DNA of 64,000 bases from Candidatus Manganitrophus sp. Lineage in GTDB: Bacteria; Nitrospirota; Nitrospiria; SBBL01; Manganitrophaceae. This document shows positions 10,270-20,118 of the stretch, piece after piece. The position numbers and the translations under genes are program-made. The notes under the pieces are model-generated. The model saw only the letters and a program-made list of their open reading frames with translations, had not been told where the DNA came from and did no database searches. The stretch is from assembly GCA_028865235.1 (NCBI GenBank), contig CP114561.1, positions 640,001 through 704,000 on the forward strand, in the 5' to 3' direction. Positions within the stretch are counted from its first letter, which is position 1. Every line of letters begins with the position of its first letter.

Positions 10270-11387
10270 TTATAAGTCTCGCTTGAACGTTTTAATGGAC
10301 AACAGAAACATCACCAGTGTGAAACCGATCAAATAAAGGATATCTCCCCGGATCGCCTGCCAATCGGCCCCTTTGAAGAGGACCGATTTTAACGCATGGA
10401 CCGAGTAGGTCTCCGGATTGACCTTGCTGAACGCCTGGAGCCATTTCGGGAAACTCTCCACGGGGTAAACCGCCCCGCTCGGAAAAAAGAAGATGACATT
10501 GAGAAAACCGCCGAGCAGACCGACGATCCGGGGATGATCGACCCGGGAGAGGAGGGCGCACATCATGGTCAGCAACCCCATCGCCGTCAAGATGATCACC
10601 AGGACCACCGCCGAGAAGGAGGCGGCCCCCCCGGCGACCGGCACCTCGGTGATCCAGATCCCGGCGCCCAAGACCACGAGAGAGATCAGCGTCGTCACCA
10701 GCACCCCGCTGATCAGAATACCGAGGATCATATCGATCTTCGTCAACGGCGTCGAGAGGTAGGCTTCGTGGACCCCCAGGAATCGATCCATCACCAGATT
10801 GAACGCCCCGGTGATCATCGTCCCCATGAAGATCGCCATGATCACCGCCCCCGGCACAAGCGAGGCGTCGTAGTCGATTTTTCGATAAAGCTCGATCGGA
10901 TACATTTGCGGCGTCCTCGGATCGGACCGGATCGGAAGCGCATCGACTTTCAACGAATTGAACGCCTCCGAGAGGCTCTGCTGCAGCGCCGCCGCCGAGA
11001 CGCCGTCGGTGTTGTCGAGGACCAGCCCCACCTGCGGCACGGTCCCCCGATCGATATTTTTCGAAAAGTCGGGGGGAATCACCACCGCCCCTTTGAACAC
11101 TCCCTCTCGAACCCCTCCTCCGCCGCCACCGGATCGGAGAGATAAACCAGCCGGAAAGTGCTCGGCCCGGTCTCGATGGAACGGAGCCGGTCGAGCATCC
11201 GCTCGGCATACGGCCCATGATCCTGATCGACAAAAGCCAAGGGAAGGTTCTTAAGACTCCCCTGAAACGAGTTCCCGATAATGAGCAAATAGACCATCGG
11301 CAACAGAATGCTCGACAGAATCGCAATCGGATTCCGGAGAAATTTTCGAAGATCCCGTTCTACGAAGGCGAGAGTACGCATTGTCAT
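10270..11387 (-). CDS. ABC-2 type transporter permease (frameshifted)
   Basis: Membrane half of an ABC exporter of the YbhR/DrrB-like ABC2_membrane_3 type. An N-terminal helix (AILSSILLPMVYLLIIGNSF) precedes a long periplasmic domain (~35-170), then five C-terminal membrane segments including MTIRGAFNL-like MITGAFNLVMDRF and PSGAVYPVESFPKWL. About 372 residues in all. A single shift near 11095-11105 splits it (WR-KGRW to MFKGAVVIPPDF). It follows the ATPase gene by 30 bp. With the HlyD adaptor at the head of the cluster it probably forms a tripartite ABC exporter. Confidence 0.82.
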
Positions 11388-11417
11388 ATAAAAACGTTCA
11401 TCGTGAATCGATAACGA

Positions 11418-12433
11418 TCACCTTCCCCATCTCCTCGGCACGCCAGCCCCGATGAAGTAACTCACCTTCTTGGTATCTTCGGTCCGGATCGAGCGGCCGG
11501 TGTAGTGGATGAAGACCTCTTCGAGCGTCTGCTGCTTGACGCTGATCGATTGAACCTTCAGCCCCTGCTTCTGAATCGCCTCCATCAGGACCGGAACCGA
11601 CTGAGCCCCCTGATCGGCAAAGACACGGAGCAGTCCCTCTTCAACGACGACCTTGTGGACCGAAGGAAGCGATTCGAGAGAGGCCGACAGCCCTTCCCGC
11701 TCTCCTTCGATGGAGATCTCGATGATGTCGCTTCCGGGGATTTTCTTTTTGAGATTCTCCGGGCTGTCCATCACGACGATTTTTCCGGCGTCGATGATCG
11801 CGATCCGGTCGCAAAGAAGGTCGGCCTCGTCCATATAATGGGTCGTCAAAAAGATCGTCAGGTTTTCATTCTTTCGAAATTGTTGTAAAGGTCCCAGACC
11901 ACCCGGCGCGACTGCGGATCGAGGCCGATCGTCGGCTCATCGAGAAAGAGAATCTTGGGACGGTGAATCAACCCGCGCGCGATCTCCAGCCGGCGCCGCA
12001 TCCCCCCGGAGTAAGCCGCGACGAGATCGTCCGCCCGCTCCGTCAAGCCAACCCGCTCGAGAAGGTCCCCGATCCGCTCGCGCCGGTCTTTGTCGGGAAC
12101 CTGATAGTACTTTCCATAAATGTCGAGGTTCTCCCGGCCGGTCAAATCAAGATCGGTCGTCATCGCCTGGGAGACGACGCCGATCGACCGGCGGACGGCG
12201 TCCGGCCGCTTGGCCACGTCGTGCCCCGCGACGATCGCCTCCCCCTCCGTCGGGTGGATCAACCCGGTCAAAATCCGGATGAGGGTCGTCTTGCCGGCGC
12301 CGTTGGGACCGAGCGATCCGAAACATTCGCCGAACGGCACGGTTAAATCGACATGATCGAGGGCGTTGAATGCGTCATACCGCTTGACCAGGTTTTTGAC
12401 GATGATCGCATTGGGGACTTCGTTCTGAATCAC
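11418..12433 (-). CDS. ABC transporter ATP-binding protein, drug-exporter type (frameshifted)
   Basis: Powers the neighbouring permease. Walker A (GPNGAGKTTLI), the Q-loop region, signature YSGGMRRRLEIARGL, and Walker B LFLDEPTIGLDP are all present in the first 190 residues. After a shift near 11880 come the switch His segment LTTHYMDEADLLCDR and a C-terminal ~110-residue domain as in DrrA-like exporters. Reading N-N-F-R-K-N-E-N-L-T-I-F across the break restores the usual sequence, so a lost T in a short T-run is likely. The gene lies 6 bp after RND1. Confidence 0.88.
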
Positions 12434-12439
12434 GGGATC

Positions 12440-15400
12440 CTACTCCGTCAATTTCGGCTCGGTCTCGACCGGCTGGACCGCCCGCCGCCCGCCGCGCCAT
12501 CCTTTAATCTTCACCGCCATCTGATCGGCCACAACGTAAAACGCCGGGACCACAAAAAGGCTCAGCACGGTGGAGACGATCAGCCCCCCGATAACCGCCA
12601 TCGCCATGGGAGAGCGGATCTCCGAACCGGAGCCGAGGGCGAGCGCCGCGGGAACGGCGGCCATCAGAGTGGAAGCCGATGTCATCAAGATCGGCCGCAG
12701 CCGGACGGGACCGGCCCGAAGCATCGCCGTTGCGGCGTCCCCTCCCCCTTCTTCCCGTATCTGATTGGCGTAATCGACCAGGATGATCGAATTTTTTTTC
12801 ACGATTCCCATCAATAAAAGAAGCCCGATCATGCTGAAGATATTCAAGGTTTTTCCCGCCAGCAGGAGCGCGATGGCGGCGCCGACGATCGAAAGGGGAA
12901 GGATCGTCAGAACGGTGACCGGGTGGAGAAGCGAGTTGAACTGCGACGCCAGAATCATATAAGCGACGATGATCCCTAATAAGATCGCGAAGATCAGGCT
13001 CCCCATTGATTCCTGGAACGCCACGCTCGCCCCACCGAGCACGGCATGGTATCCGATCGGCAACTCCTTGGAGAGCTGCTTCACGAGGGTGAGCGCTTCG
13101 TCCTGAGAGCGGCCCGGCGCGACATTGGCGAAAAAGGTGATCGCCCGCTCCCGATCGCTTCGGGTGATCGCCTGGAGGGCGGGACGCTCCTCATAGGTGA
13201 CGAGCGAGGAGAGCGGTATCAGCTCGTCCGTCGCGCTTCGAACCCGAAGCCGCGACAGATCCTCCGGACGGGAGCGCTGGTCGGCCAAGAGGCGAAGCCG
13301 GACGTCGATGCGGCGCCCTTCGGTGCTGTATCTTCCGACCCGAAGCCCGCCGACCATGGCGTTGATTGTCTGAGCTACCCGCTCGACGGAGATTCCCAGA
13401 TCGGCCGCGCGGGCCCGATCCGGCGTAATCCGCAGCTCCGGCATCCCGACCTGGTAATCGGTGTCTAGATCGATCACCGCGCCGCTGGCCGTCAGTTTTT
13501 GTCTGATTTCCTGACTCAGATCCACCAGCCGATCCCACTCGGGGCCGCGGATGGAAAACTCCACCGGGAAGCCCCGCTGCGCGGTGAACCCTTGCTGCGA
13601 GAGATCCTGAACCACCGCCCGCACCCCCGGATAAGAGTTGAACTCTTTCCGGACAATCCCGGCGAACTCCTGCTGTGTCACATCCCGCTGATCGGGAGGA
13701 ACCATCGTCACAAACATGACGCCGGTATTCACACCGCCGCCGCCGAATCCGCCGACAATTGCATAGGCCCGGGCCACTTCCGGCCGGGTCGCCATGAACG
13801 CCTCGGCCCGGTGGAAAATCCGATCGGTCTCGGCCAGATTCGATCCGACCGCAGTTTGCATCCGGATCAGCATCCGGCTCTGATCCTGGGAAGGGACCAG
13901 TTCTCTCGGCAATCGGGTCATCAACATGAAAGAGCCGGCAAAAAGGACCGCCGCCAGAGAGAGGACCGCCACCGGCCACTTCAGCCCGCGCGCCAGGAGT
14001 CGGCTATAACGGTGCGACAGCCACTCGAATCCACGATCGCCCCATTGGCCGAGCCGGCTTCGCCCCTCCCGCGAGGTGGAGAGGAATTGGGCGCAGCGAG
14101 CCGGCGCCAGGGTGATCGCCTCCAGATAGGAGAGCAGCACCGCCACGCTCAGGGTGATCCCGAACTGGAGGAAGAACCGGCCGATGATCCCTTTCATGAA
14201 GATGACGGGGATGAAAATGGCGATGACCGCCAGCGTCGCCGCCAGCGCGGCGAACTTGATCTCCTCCGTCCCCTCCCGCGCCGCACGGACCCGGTCTTTC
14301 CCTTCTTCCGAATGGCGGAAGATGTTCTCCAGGATCATGATCGCGTCATCGACGACGATCCCGACGGCCAGGGAGAGGGCCAGCAGCGTAAAGGTGTTCA
14401 GTGTAAATCCGAGAAAATAGATCGTGGCGATCGTCCCCAACAGCGACATCGGAATCGCGAGGACGACGTTCAGGGTGCTCGAGAGCGAACCGAGGAAGAG
14501 CCAGCAGACGACCGCCGTCAGAATTACCGCCAACACCAGCTCGAACTCGACTTCATGAACCGACTCTTCGATAAAGCGGGTCGAGTCAAAGTTGACCCCC
14601 AGCTCCATCCCCTCCGGAAGGGTCGGCCGGATCTCTTCCATCGCCTTGCGGATTCCCTCGGCGAGCGCGACGGCATTGGCCCCCCGCTGCTTCTTGATGC
14701 CGAGCCCCTGCGCCGGCGCCCCCGCGACGCGCGAGAGCCGGCGGACATCCTCGAAGCCGTCCTCCACCAAGGCGACGTCCTCCAAGTAGACGGGGGCCTC
14801 TTTCGTATTTCCGACGATGATCCGGCGGAAGGTCGAGAGATCGAGCGCCTCCCCCAAGATCCGGACGTTCACCTCGCGTCCCTCGGTCTCGATCCGTCCG
14901 GCGGGAAGCTCGACATGCTCCCGTTGAAGCGCTTCGATGACATCGGTGACCGTCAGCCCCTTTTCATCAAGCCGGGTGGCATCCAGCCAGACCCGGATGT
15001 TCCGCTCGACGAATCCCCCCATGGTGATTTCGCCGATTCCCGGAACGGTCTGCAACTTTTCCTTCAGCCGATAACGTGCGAAGTCGCTTAAGACCCGCGT
15101 CGGGAAAGGGCCGGAGAGGCCGACCCACATGATCGGCTGGTCTTCGGGATTGGTTTTTGAGATGACCGGCGGATCGATATCTCGCGGCAAGCGCCGCTGG
15201 GCCTGGGAGACTTTTGACTGGACATCCTGCATCGCCAGATCGACATTCCGGGCGAGGTCGAGCTCCACGGTGATATTCCCCCCGCCCTGCCGGGACGAAG
15301 AAGTAATAGACCGGACCCCTTCGACCTGAACCACCGCCTCTTCCAGGATCTCGATGACATCATGCTCGACCACCTCCGGCGCAGCCCCTTCCCAGGTCAC

Positions 15401-15544
15401 GTTGACGGAGATCGTCGGGAAATCGACGTCGGGAAATTGGCTGATGCCGATGCGGGTCGCCGCGATCCCGCCGAAGACGACGGTGGCCGCCATCAACATC
15501 CAGGCGAAAACCGGCTTTTTGATGCAGATGTCGGTGAGATTCAT
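12440..15544 (-). CDS. RND efflux inner-membrane pump, HAE1/AcrB family, first copy
   Basis: Intact 1034-residue proton/drug antiporter. It has TDICIKKPVFAWMLMAATVV at the N-terminal helix, TWEGAAPEVVEHDVIEILEE in the porter domain, AVGIVVDDAIMILENIFRHS carrying the transmembrane Asp pair (helix IV), and MGIVKKNSIILVDYANQIRE in the C-terminal half. Twelve membrane helices and two large periplasmic loops can be recognised. It overlaps adaptor 1 by 4 bp (ATGA). Unlike the second pump in the same cluster it has no frameshift and uniform codon usage. Substrate cannot be predicted. Confidence 0.93.
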   Translation of the reverse strand: MNLTDICIKKPVFAWMLMAATVVFGGIAATRIGISQFPDVDFPTISVNVTWEGAAPEVVEHDVIEILEEAVVQVEGVRSITSSSRQGGGNITVELDLARNVDLAMQDVQSKVSQAQRRLPRDIDPPVISKTNPEDQPIMWVGLSGPFPTRVLSDFARYRLKEKLQTVPGIGEITMGGFVERNIRVWLDATRLDEKGLTVTDVIEALQREHVELPAGRIETEGREVNVRILGEALDLSTFRRIIVGNTKEAPVYLEDVALVEDGFEDVRRLSRVAGAPAQGLGIKKQRGANAVALAEGIRKAMEEIRPTLPEGMELGVNFDSTRFIEESVHEVEFELVLAVILTAVVCWLFLGSLSSTLNVVLAIPMSLLGTIATIYFLGFTLNTFTLLALSLAVGIVVDDAIMILENIFRHSEEGKDRVRAAREGTEEIKFAALAATLAVIAIFIPVIFMKGIIGRFFLQFGITLSVAVLLSYLEAITLAPARCAQFLSTSREGRSRLGQWGDRGFEWLSHRYSRLLARGLKWPVAVLSLAAVLFAGSFMLMTRLPRELVPSQDQSRMLIRMQTAVGSNLAETDRIFHRAEAFMATRPEVARAYAIVGGFGGGGVNTGVMFVTMVPPDQRDVTQQEFAGIVRKEFNSYPGVRAVVQDLSQQGFTAQRGFPVEFSIRGPEWDRLVDLSQEIRQKLTASGAVIDLDTDYQVGMPELRITPDRARAADLGISVERVAQTINAMVGGLRVGRYSTEGRRIDVRLRLLADQRSRPEDLSRLRVRSATDELIPLSSLVTYEERPALQAITRSDRERAITFFANVAPGRSQDEALTLVKQLSKELPIGYHAVLGGASVAFQESMGSLIFAILLGIIVAYMILASQFNSLLHPVTVLTILPLSIVGAAIALLLAGKTLNIFSMIGLLLLMGIVKKNSIILVDYANQIREEGGGDAATAMLRAGPVRLRPILMTSASTLMAAVPAALALGSGSEIRSPMAMAVIGGLIVSTVLSLFVVPAFYVVADQMAVKIKGWRGGRRAVQPVETEPKLTE

Positions 15545-16736
15545 CGTTTCTCTCCTTGCGGCGGATCGGGGGTGCCGCCCCCTTGCTCCGGTCTCGATCC
15601 CGGTCCGCCGGAAGGGGCGCCTTCCCGCTCCTCGGCGATCCGAACCGGCGCCCCGTCCCGGAGCGCCTCGGCTCCGCGGACCACGAGGACTTCACCCGGC
15701 TGAACGCCCGATCGGACCTCGACAAGGCCTTCGGCCGTCCGCATCCCCAGGGTGAGGACCCGCTCTTTAGCAATCCCCTCTTCCACCACGAAAGCAAGGA
15801 AACCCTTCTCGCTGGGACGGACCGCCGTCTGCGGGATCACCGGGGTCTCCGCCGTGACTTCCAACGGGATGCGGACCTCGGCAAAGGTCCCCGGCCGCAA
15901 CTCCTTTCGGTTCGGATCGTTCACTTCGCCCGTCACCGCAACCATCCGCGAAGCCGGATCGGCCGAACCGGCCACATGGGTCAACACCGCCGAATAGGCC
16001 CGCTGACTCCCCCGAACGCTAAAGCGGGCCGACATGCCGGGACGAAGCTCCGCCGAATCTTGCTCCGGCACGCGGAAACGAAGCAGAAGCGGCTCCCGTC
16101 GAATCAACGTGGCCAATACTTTTCCGGGCTGGACATACTCTCCGGTTTGAACGGTGCGGGTCTGAATGATGCCCACGACCGGCGCCTTGGTAAAGGCGTC
16201 CCGGAGGTTGAGCTCGGCGATCTCCAGCGCGGCGCGCGCTTGGGAGAGCTCCGCCGAAGCGGTCTGAACGCGGGTCCGAAAGGTCTCGATCTCTTCCCCG
16301 ATGATCAGCCCCGGATTTTTCTCATTCACCGCCTCCCGGCGGGCCAATGCCGCCTCGGCATCGACCTTCGCCGCTTCGGCCTTATTTAACACGGCGCGGG
16401 CCGATTCGACCGCCAACCGGAATCGGTCCGGCTCGATCTCAGCGAGAACTTTGTCCGCCTTGACCGTTTCCCCTTCGCTGAAGTGAACCCGTTCGATCAC
16501 GCCGGCGACGCGCGCCGTGACCTGAACCGTTTCGAATGCTTCAACCGACCCGACCGCGATCACCTGATATTCAACCCGGCGGCTCTCGATCTTCTCGGTC
16601 TCGACCGGAAAGGCGACCGGCGGTTTTCCTCCTGCCGTCCCTTGGCGGTAGAAGAGCCGGCATTGTCGGCGCACGCCGTCGCCGCCAAAATAAACGTAAG
16701 GAGCAACAGGGCCAAGATCGGGTTTTCAGACCTCAC
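15541..16736 (-). CDS. RND periplasmic adaptor lipoprotein, first copy (frameshifted N-terminus)
   Basis: Partner of RND1. The start is GTG at 16736, overlapping the TolC1 stop as GTGA. The leader VRSENPILALLLLTFILAATAC is a lipoprotein signal; a one-base shift near 16640 then leads into VAFPVETEKIESRRVEYQVI. The barrel-sandwich domain (VEAFETVQVTARVAGVIERV), alpha-hairpin (~95-165) and beta-barrel (RPGTFAEVRIPLE) follow. The C-terminal tail is Gly/Pro-rich and probably disordered. Without the leader in another frame the 377-residue open frame would lack any export signal. Confidence 0.85.
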
Positions 16737-18079
16737 GGGGTCACCTCCATTCCAAAGGGATCGAATCCAAGGGCGGCTCGCAGATTCAGATGCGAAAGCC
16801 CCTGTCCATAACGGGCCTGCACCAGGGCGACCTCCGCGACAAAACGCTGAAGATTGGCGTCGGCCACCTCGAGGGCGCTTGCCAGCCCCTGTCCGTAGAG
16901 AACGGCGACCTCCTCCGCATTCCGCTCCCCCATCTGAGCCGCCGTGGCCGCCTGCCGGGTCGCCGTCCGGTTGCTCTCCAGGTCGGCGAGGGCGCGGTGG
17001 ACATCGAGTGCCACCCGACGCCGCGTCGCCTCCACTTCCAATGCCGAACTTCGGGCCAGGGCATTCCGCTCGGCCCGATCGGCCTGCCGCTCTCCGCCGT
17101 CGTACAACAGCCAGGTCAGATTCAGCCCGATCAGCCACTCGCGGCTTCGGCTCTCGGCCTCGGAACCGGCTTCTTGTTGAAACTGTCCGGTCAGCCCCAA
17201 GATCGGGATGATCCTCCGAGACGGCTCCTCTGCAAAGGCACGCAGCGCCTCGGTCCGCTCATGACCGGCGGCAAGATCAAGCCGGCGCGTCTGCGCCTCC
17301 GCGACCAACCGTCCCGGTTCGGCCATCTGGGGAGGGTTCAGCAACGTGTCGGGGAGCACCAACGCTCCCCGAATCTCGGAGACGATCAAGAACCCCAGCT
17401 GTAGACGGGCCAGTTCGGCCTCTCCGCGGGCCAACGTCGCTTCCCTCTCCGCGTTGGCCAGCTCCAGCTCGGCCCGGGTGACGTCGTTCGAGCTGACGAG
17501 TTTCGCCTCAAAACGGACCCGGGTGTCTTCGAGCGTCTCCCGAGCGAAGGCCTCCCTCCGCTCCGCAGCCGCTTGGACCTGTTCGACCCCGAGCGTTCTT
17601 AAGAAAGCATCGGCCGCCTCAAACGCCAGAAGACGTTTATCCTCCTCGGTGCTGAAGCGGGCCGCGACATGCGCGTGTTTGGCCTGGCGATAAAGCGGAA
17701 AAGCCCGCGCATCGAAGAGAGGGAGGTTCAATATAATCGTCCCCAACAGAGACTCGGGATCCCGATCGAACCGGCTCCCGTCGTCTTCGCCGTCGTCAAA
17801 ACCGCTTCGAGAATATCCACCGGTGGCGGTGAGATCGGGAAAAAAGAAAGCGCGCGCTTTTTTCACCCGGGCCGCCGCCGCCGCGAGCTGCGCGTCGGCG
17901 ATTTCTGTTCGTTCGTTCCGCGTGAGGGCGAGCCGAACCGCCTCTTCGATCGTCAGCCCTTCTTCTTGGGCCGAGGCCGCATCGATCGAAGAAAATCCGA
18001 AAAGGCTCATCAGAGAAAAAACCACCCAAAACCTCCCGCCGGCGCTCAAGCCGGCCGCTCCCGTCCGCCGAAGCTGCAT
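16733..18079 (-). CDS. TolC-family outer-membrane efflux channel, first copy
   Basis: Intact 448-residue channel. It has a basic N-terminus and signal (~15-38, FWVVFSLMSLFGFSSIDAASA), then EEGLTIEEAVRLALTRNERT, long coiled-coil helices and two repeats, ending NLRAALGFDPFGMEVTP. YGQGLASALEVADANLQRF is the typical second-repeat motif. It follows HlyD by 6 bp and overlaps adaptor 1 by 4 bp, so it belongs to the same transcript. Confidence 0.9.
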   Translation of the reverse strand: MQLRRTGAAGLSAGGRFWVVFSLMSLFGFSSIDAASAQEEGLTIEEAVRLALTRNERTEIADAQLAAAAARVKKARAFFFPDLTATGGYSRSGFDDGEDDGSRFDRDPESLLGTIILNLPLFDARAFPLYRQAKHAHVAARFSTEEDKRLLAFEAADAFLRTLGVEQVQAAAERREAFARETLEDTRVRFEAKLVSSNDVTRAELELANAEREATLARGEAELARLQLGFLIVSEIRGALVLPDTLLNPPQMAEPGRLVAEAQTRRLDLAAGHERTEALRAFAEEPSRRIIPILGLTGQFQQEAGSEAESRSREWLIGLNLTWLLYDGGERQADRAERNALARSSALEVEATRRRVALDVHRALADLESNRTATRQAATAAQMGERNAEEVAVLYGQGLASALEVADANLQRFVAEVALVQARYGQGLSHLNLRAALGFDPFGMEVTP

Positions 18080-18085
18080 CCTTTG

Positions 18086-19012
18086 TTATTTCTCCATCTC
18101 GTTAACGAAAATTCGCACTCTCGCCGTCATCCCCGGCTTCAACAGCCCCTCTGGAGAAAGGGCGCGGACCTTCACGCGAAAGGTCTTGATGTCCTGCCTT
18201 CCCCGGGTGACATCGCGCTGCGTTGCAAATCCCCCCTCCGCCCCGACCTCGGAGACCTTTCCCTCAAACGCCCGATTCGGAAGAGAGCCGACGAAGATCT
18301 CCGCACGCGCGCCGATCCGCACTTTGCCGACCTCTCCCTCTTCCAGGTTGACCCGCGCCCAAACCGAATTCGGATCGATCAATGTCAGGATCGTCGCCCC
18401 CGGCGAGATCATCTCCCCGGCTTCGAACGCTTTTAAGGTCACCACCCCTCCGATGGGAGCATGAATCTCCGTCTCTTTCAACCGGATCTCAACAAGGTTG
18501 AGATTTGCCTGCCGCTGTTTTAGCTCCGCCGCCGCCGATCGCGCCTCCGCCTCCGCCGCCTTCAGCTCCGCGCCGGCCAATTCCAGCCGGGTCCGGGCGC
18601 TGTCCCAGTCGGAATCGGAGACCAATCCCTCCTGACGGAGGGACGACAGGCGATCGATGTTCCGCCGGGCGTCTTCCAGCGTCGCTTTTGCCTTTTCGAT
18701 CTGGGCCCGCGCGTTGACCAGGCCCGCCTCCCCCCGCTGGACGTTCGCCTCCGCTTGGGCCACCTCCGCCGCAATCTCCCGCTCATCAAGGCGAACCGCC
18801 ACGGCATTTACCGGAACGGGATCTCCCTCCTCATAGGGGAGGGCCTCGATCCGCTCGGCGATCTTCGAGCTGAGATGCACCTCCGTCGCCTCGATGATCC
18901 CGACCCGCTCGATGTAATTCGATTCAGGCGGCTTTCTGAAAAAAGGAAAGGCGGCAAAGGAGAGAACCAATGTGAGCAGAATGAAGAGGACGATCATCGT
19001 GCGGGTTTTCAT
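18086..19012 (-). CDS. HlyD/YbhG-type membrane fusion protein
   Basis: Periplasmic adaptor anchored by one N-terminal helix (MIVLFILLTLVLSFAAFPFF). IEATEVHLSSKIAERIEALP opens the barrel-sandwich domain, a coiled coil rich in Ala/Glu/Arg spans ~85-190, and HAPIGGVVTLKAFEAGEMIS closes it. At 308 residues it is of the short HlyD type that works with ABC-2 exporters, so its likely partners are the ATPase and permease five and six genes downstream rather than the RND pumps. It is the first structural gene after TetR. Confidence 0.85.
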   Translation of the reverse strand: MKTRTMIVLFILLTLVLSFAAFPFFRKPPESNYIERVGIIEATEVHLSSKIAERIEALPYEEGDPVPVNAVAVRLDEREIAAEVAQAEANVQRGEAGLVNARAQIEKAKATLEDARRNIDRLSSLRQEGLVSDSDWDSARTRLELAGAELKAAEAEARSAAAELKQRQANLNLVEIRLKETEIHAPIGGVVTLKAFEAGEMISPGATILTLIDPNSVWARVNLEEGEVGKVRIGARAEIFVGSLPNRAFEGKVSEVGAEGGFATQRDVTRGRQDIKTFRVKVRALSPEGLLKPGMTARVRIFVNEMEK

Positions 19013-19038
19013 CGGCGCTTGTCCCGGGAACGGCGGTT

Positions 19039-19981
19039 TTAATTCTCACACTTTTTGATGCCGCGAAGGAATACATCGATCAAACACTTCAAAAAATGCT
19101 CCGGCGGAACGTCGGTGACGGTCTTGCCGAGCAAGATCTCTTGAAATAAAAAAAGGCGACGAGCGATCCGCTGAACTGGCGGGCCAGCAAAACCGGCTCC
19201 ATTTCACGGATCTCCCCGCGCTCCATCCGCTTCTTGAGAAACGCGCCGAATCGGAGCATGTTGTTTTCGTAGATCAATTTCGGAATGAAGTAGTCTTTAT
19301 CCTTCTCGAAGAGACGGGCCTCCGCCAGCATGAGGGAAGATTCTTGCGATTCCGGAGTTTCAACAGTGGGGGATTTTAAGCTTTCGATCGGCAGCGATGA
19401 CCTGATGATGGAGAAGGAGAGGTTATGGAGTAATGATAATATGTGGGATGGTGAGTTGGAAATGAAAAAAGGCGACAGCGATCCGCTGAACTGGCGGGCC
19501 AGCAAAACCGGCTCCATTTCACGGATCTCCCGCGCTCCATCCGCTTCTTGAGAAACGCGCCGAATCGGAGCATGTTGTTTTCGTAGATCAATTTCGGAAT
19601 GAAGTAGTCTTTATCCTTCTCGAAGAGACGGGCCTCCGCCAGCATGAGGGTGAAGATCTCTTTGCGATTCCGGAGGTTCTCCAACAGGTGGGCGCCGATT
19701 TTCAAAACCGCTTCCTCGATCGGCAGCGACTCGACCTGATCGATCTGCTCGAAGACCACGCCGTCGCAGACCGACCCCTGAACGATCGCCTTTAGAAGGT
19801 CTTTCTTTCCCTGAAAGTAATGATAGATAAGACCTTCCGTAATCCCGGCCTCCCGGGCGATGTCGCGGATGCTGGTGGCATCATATCCATTTTCCGAGAA
19901 AAGCCGAAGGCTGACCTCCAGAAGCTCTTTTCTGCGGCGCTCCGCTTTGTCCGATCGGGATGTTTGATGTTTAGAAGGCAT
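19039..19981 (-). CDS. TetR-family repressor of the efflux cluster (internal duplication)
   Basis: DNA-binding regulator. Residues ~12-60 form the TetR helix-turn-helix (RRKELLEVSLRLFSENGYDA then GITEGLIYHYFQGKKDL). The ligand domain follows to ~residue 160. The DNA then contains an extra ~315 bp: 19149-19336 nearly repeats 19465-19650 and the piece between is a degraded version of the next segment. Removing one copy gives a normal ~211-residue TetR ending FLRGIKKCEN at 19039. The gene is divergent from mltD, 26 bp upstream of the HlyD gene, with a palindrome (19997-20006) just before its start. It most likely represses its own operon in response to a pump substrate. Confidence 0.8.
19149..19650. 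repeat. Direct repeat inside the TetR gene (two ~187-bp copies)
   Basis: Copy one 19149-19336 and copy two 19465-19650 are nearly identical, differing by a few single-base indels. The intervening 128 bp is a noisy match to the sequence just after copy two. The pattern looks like one badly corrected read inserted beside its own template. Confidence 0.75.
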
Positions 19982-19996
19982 GATGATTCAATTTAC

Positions 19997-20006
19997 TAAA
20001 CGTTTA
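19997..20006. promoter_or_regulatory. Candidate TetR operator
   Basis: TAAACGTTTA, a perfect 10-bp palindrome, inside ttactaaacgtttactcag, 16 bp upstream of the TetR start and 28 bp from the mltD -35 box. The position suits autoregulation; the binding itself is inferred. Confidence 0.45.
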
Positions 20007-20033
20007 CTCAGTAGTCAAGTGAATGTTATTTAT

Positions 20034-20061
20034 TTGACAAAAGGGAAGAAAAAAGTATTAT
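20034..20061 (+). promoter_or_regulatory. Promoter of mltD
   Basis: TTGACA (20034-20039), 16 bp spacer, TATTAT (20056-20061), 57 bp before the mltD ATG. A near-consensus sigma-70-type promoter. Confidence 0.65.
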
Positions 20062-20118
20062 ATGCTTGAGGTTGAGGCATTCCTGGATGCTTAATTTTCA
20101 TGTCAGAATGGAGCCAAG

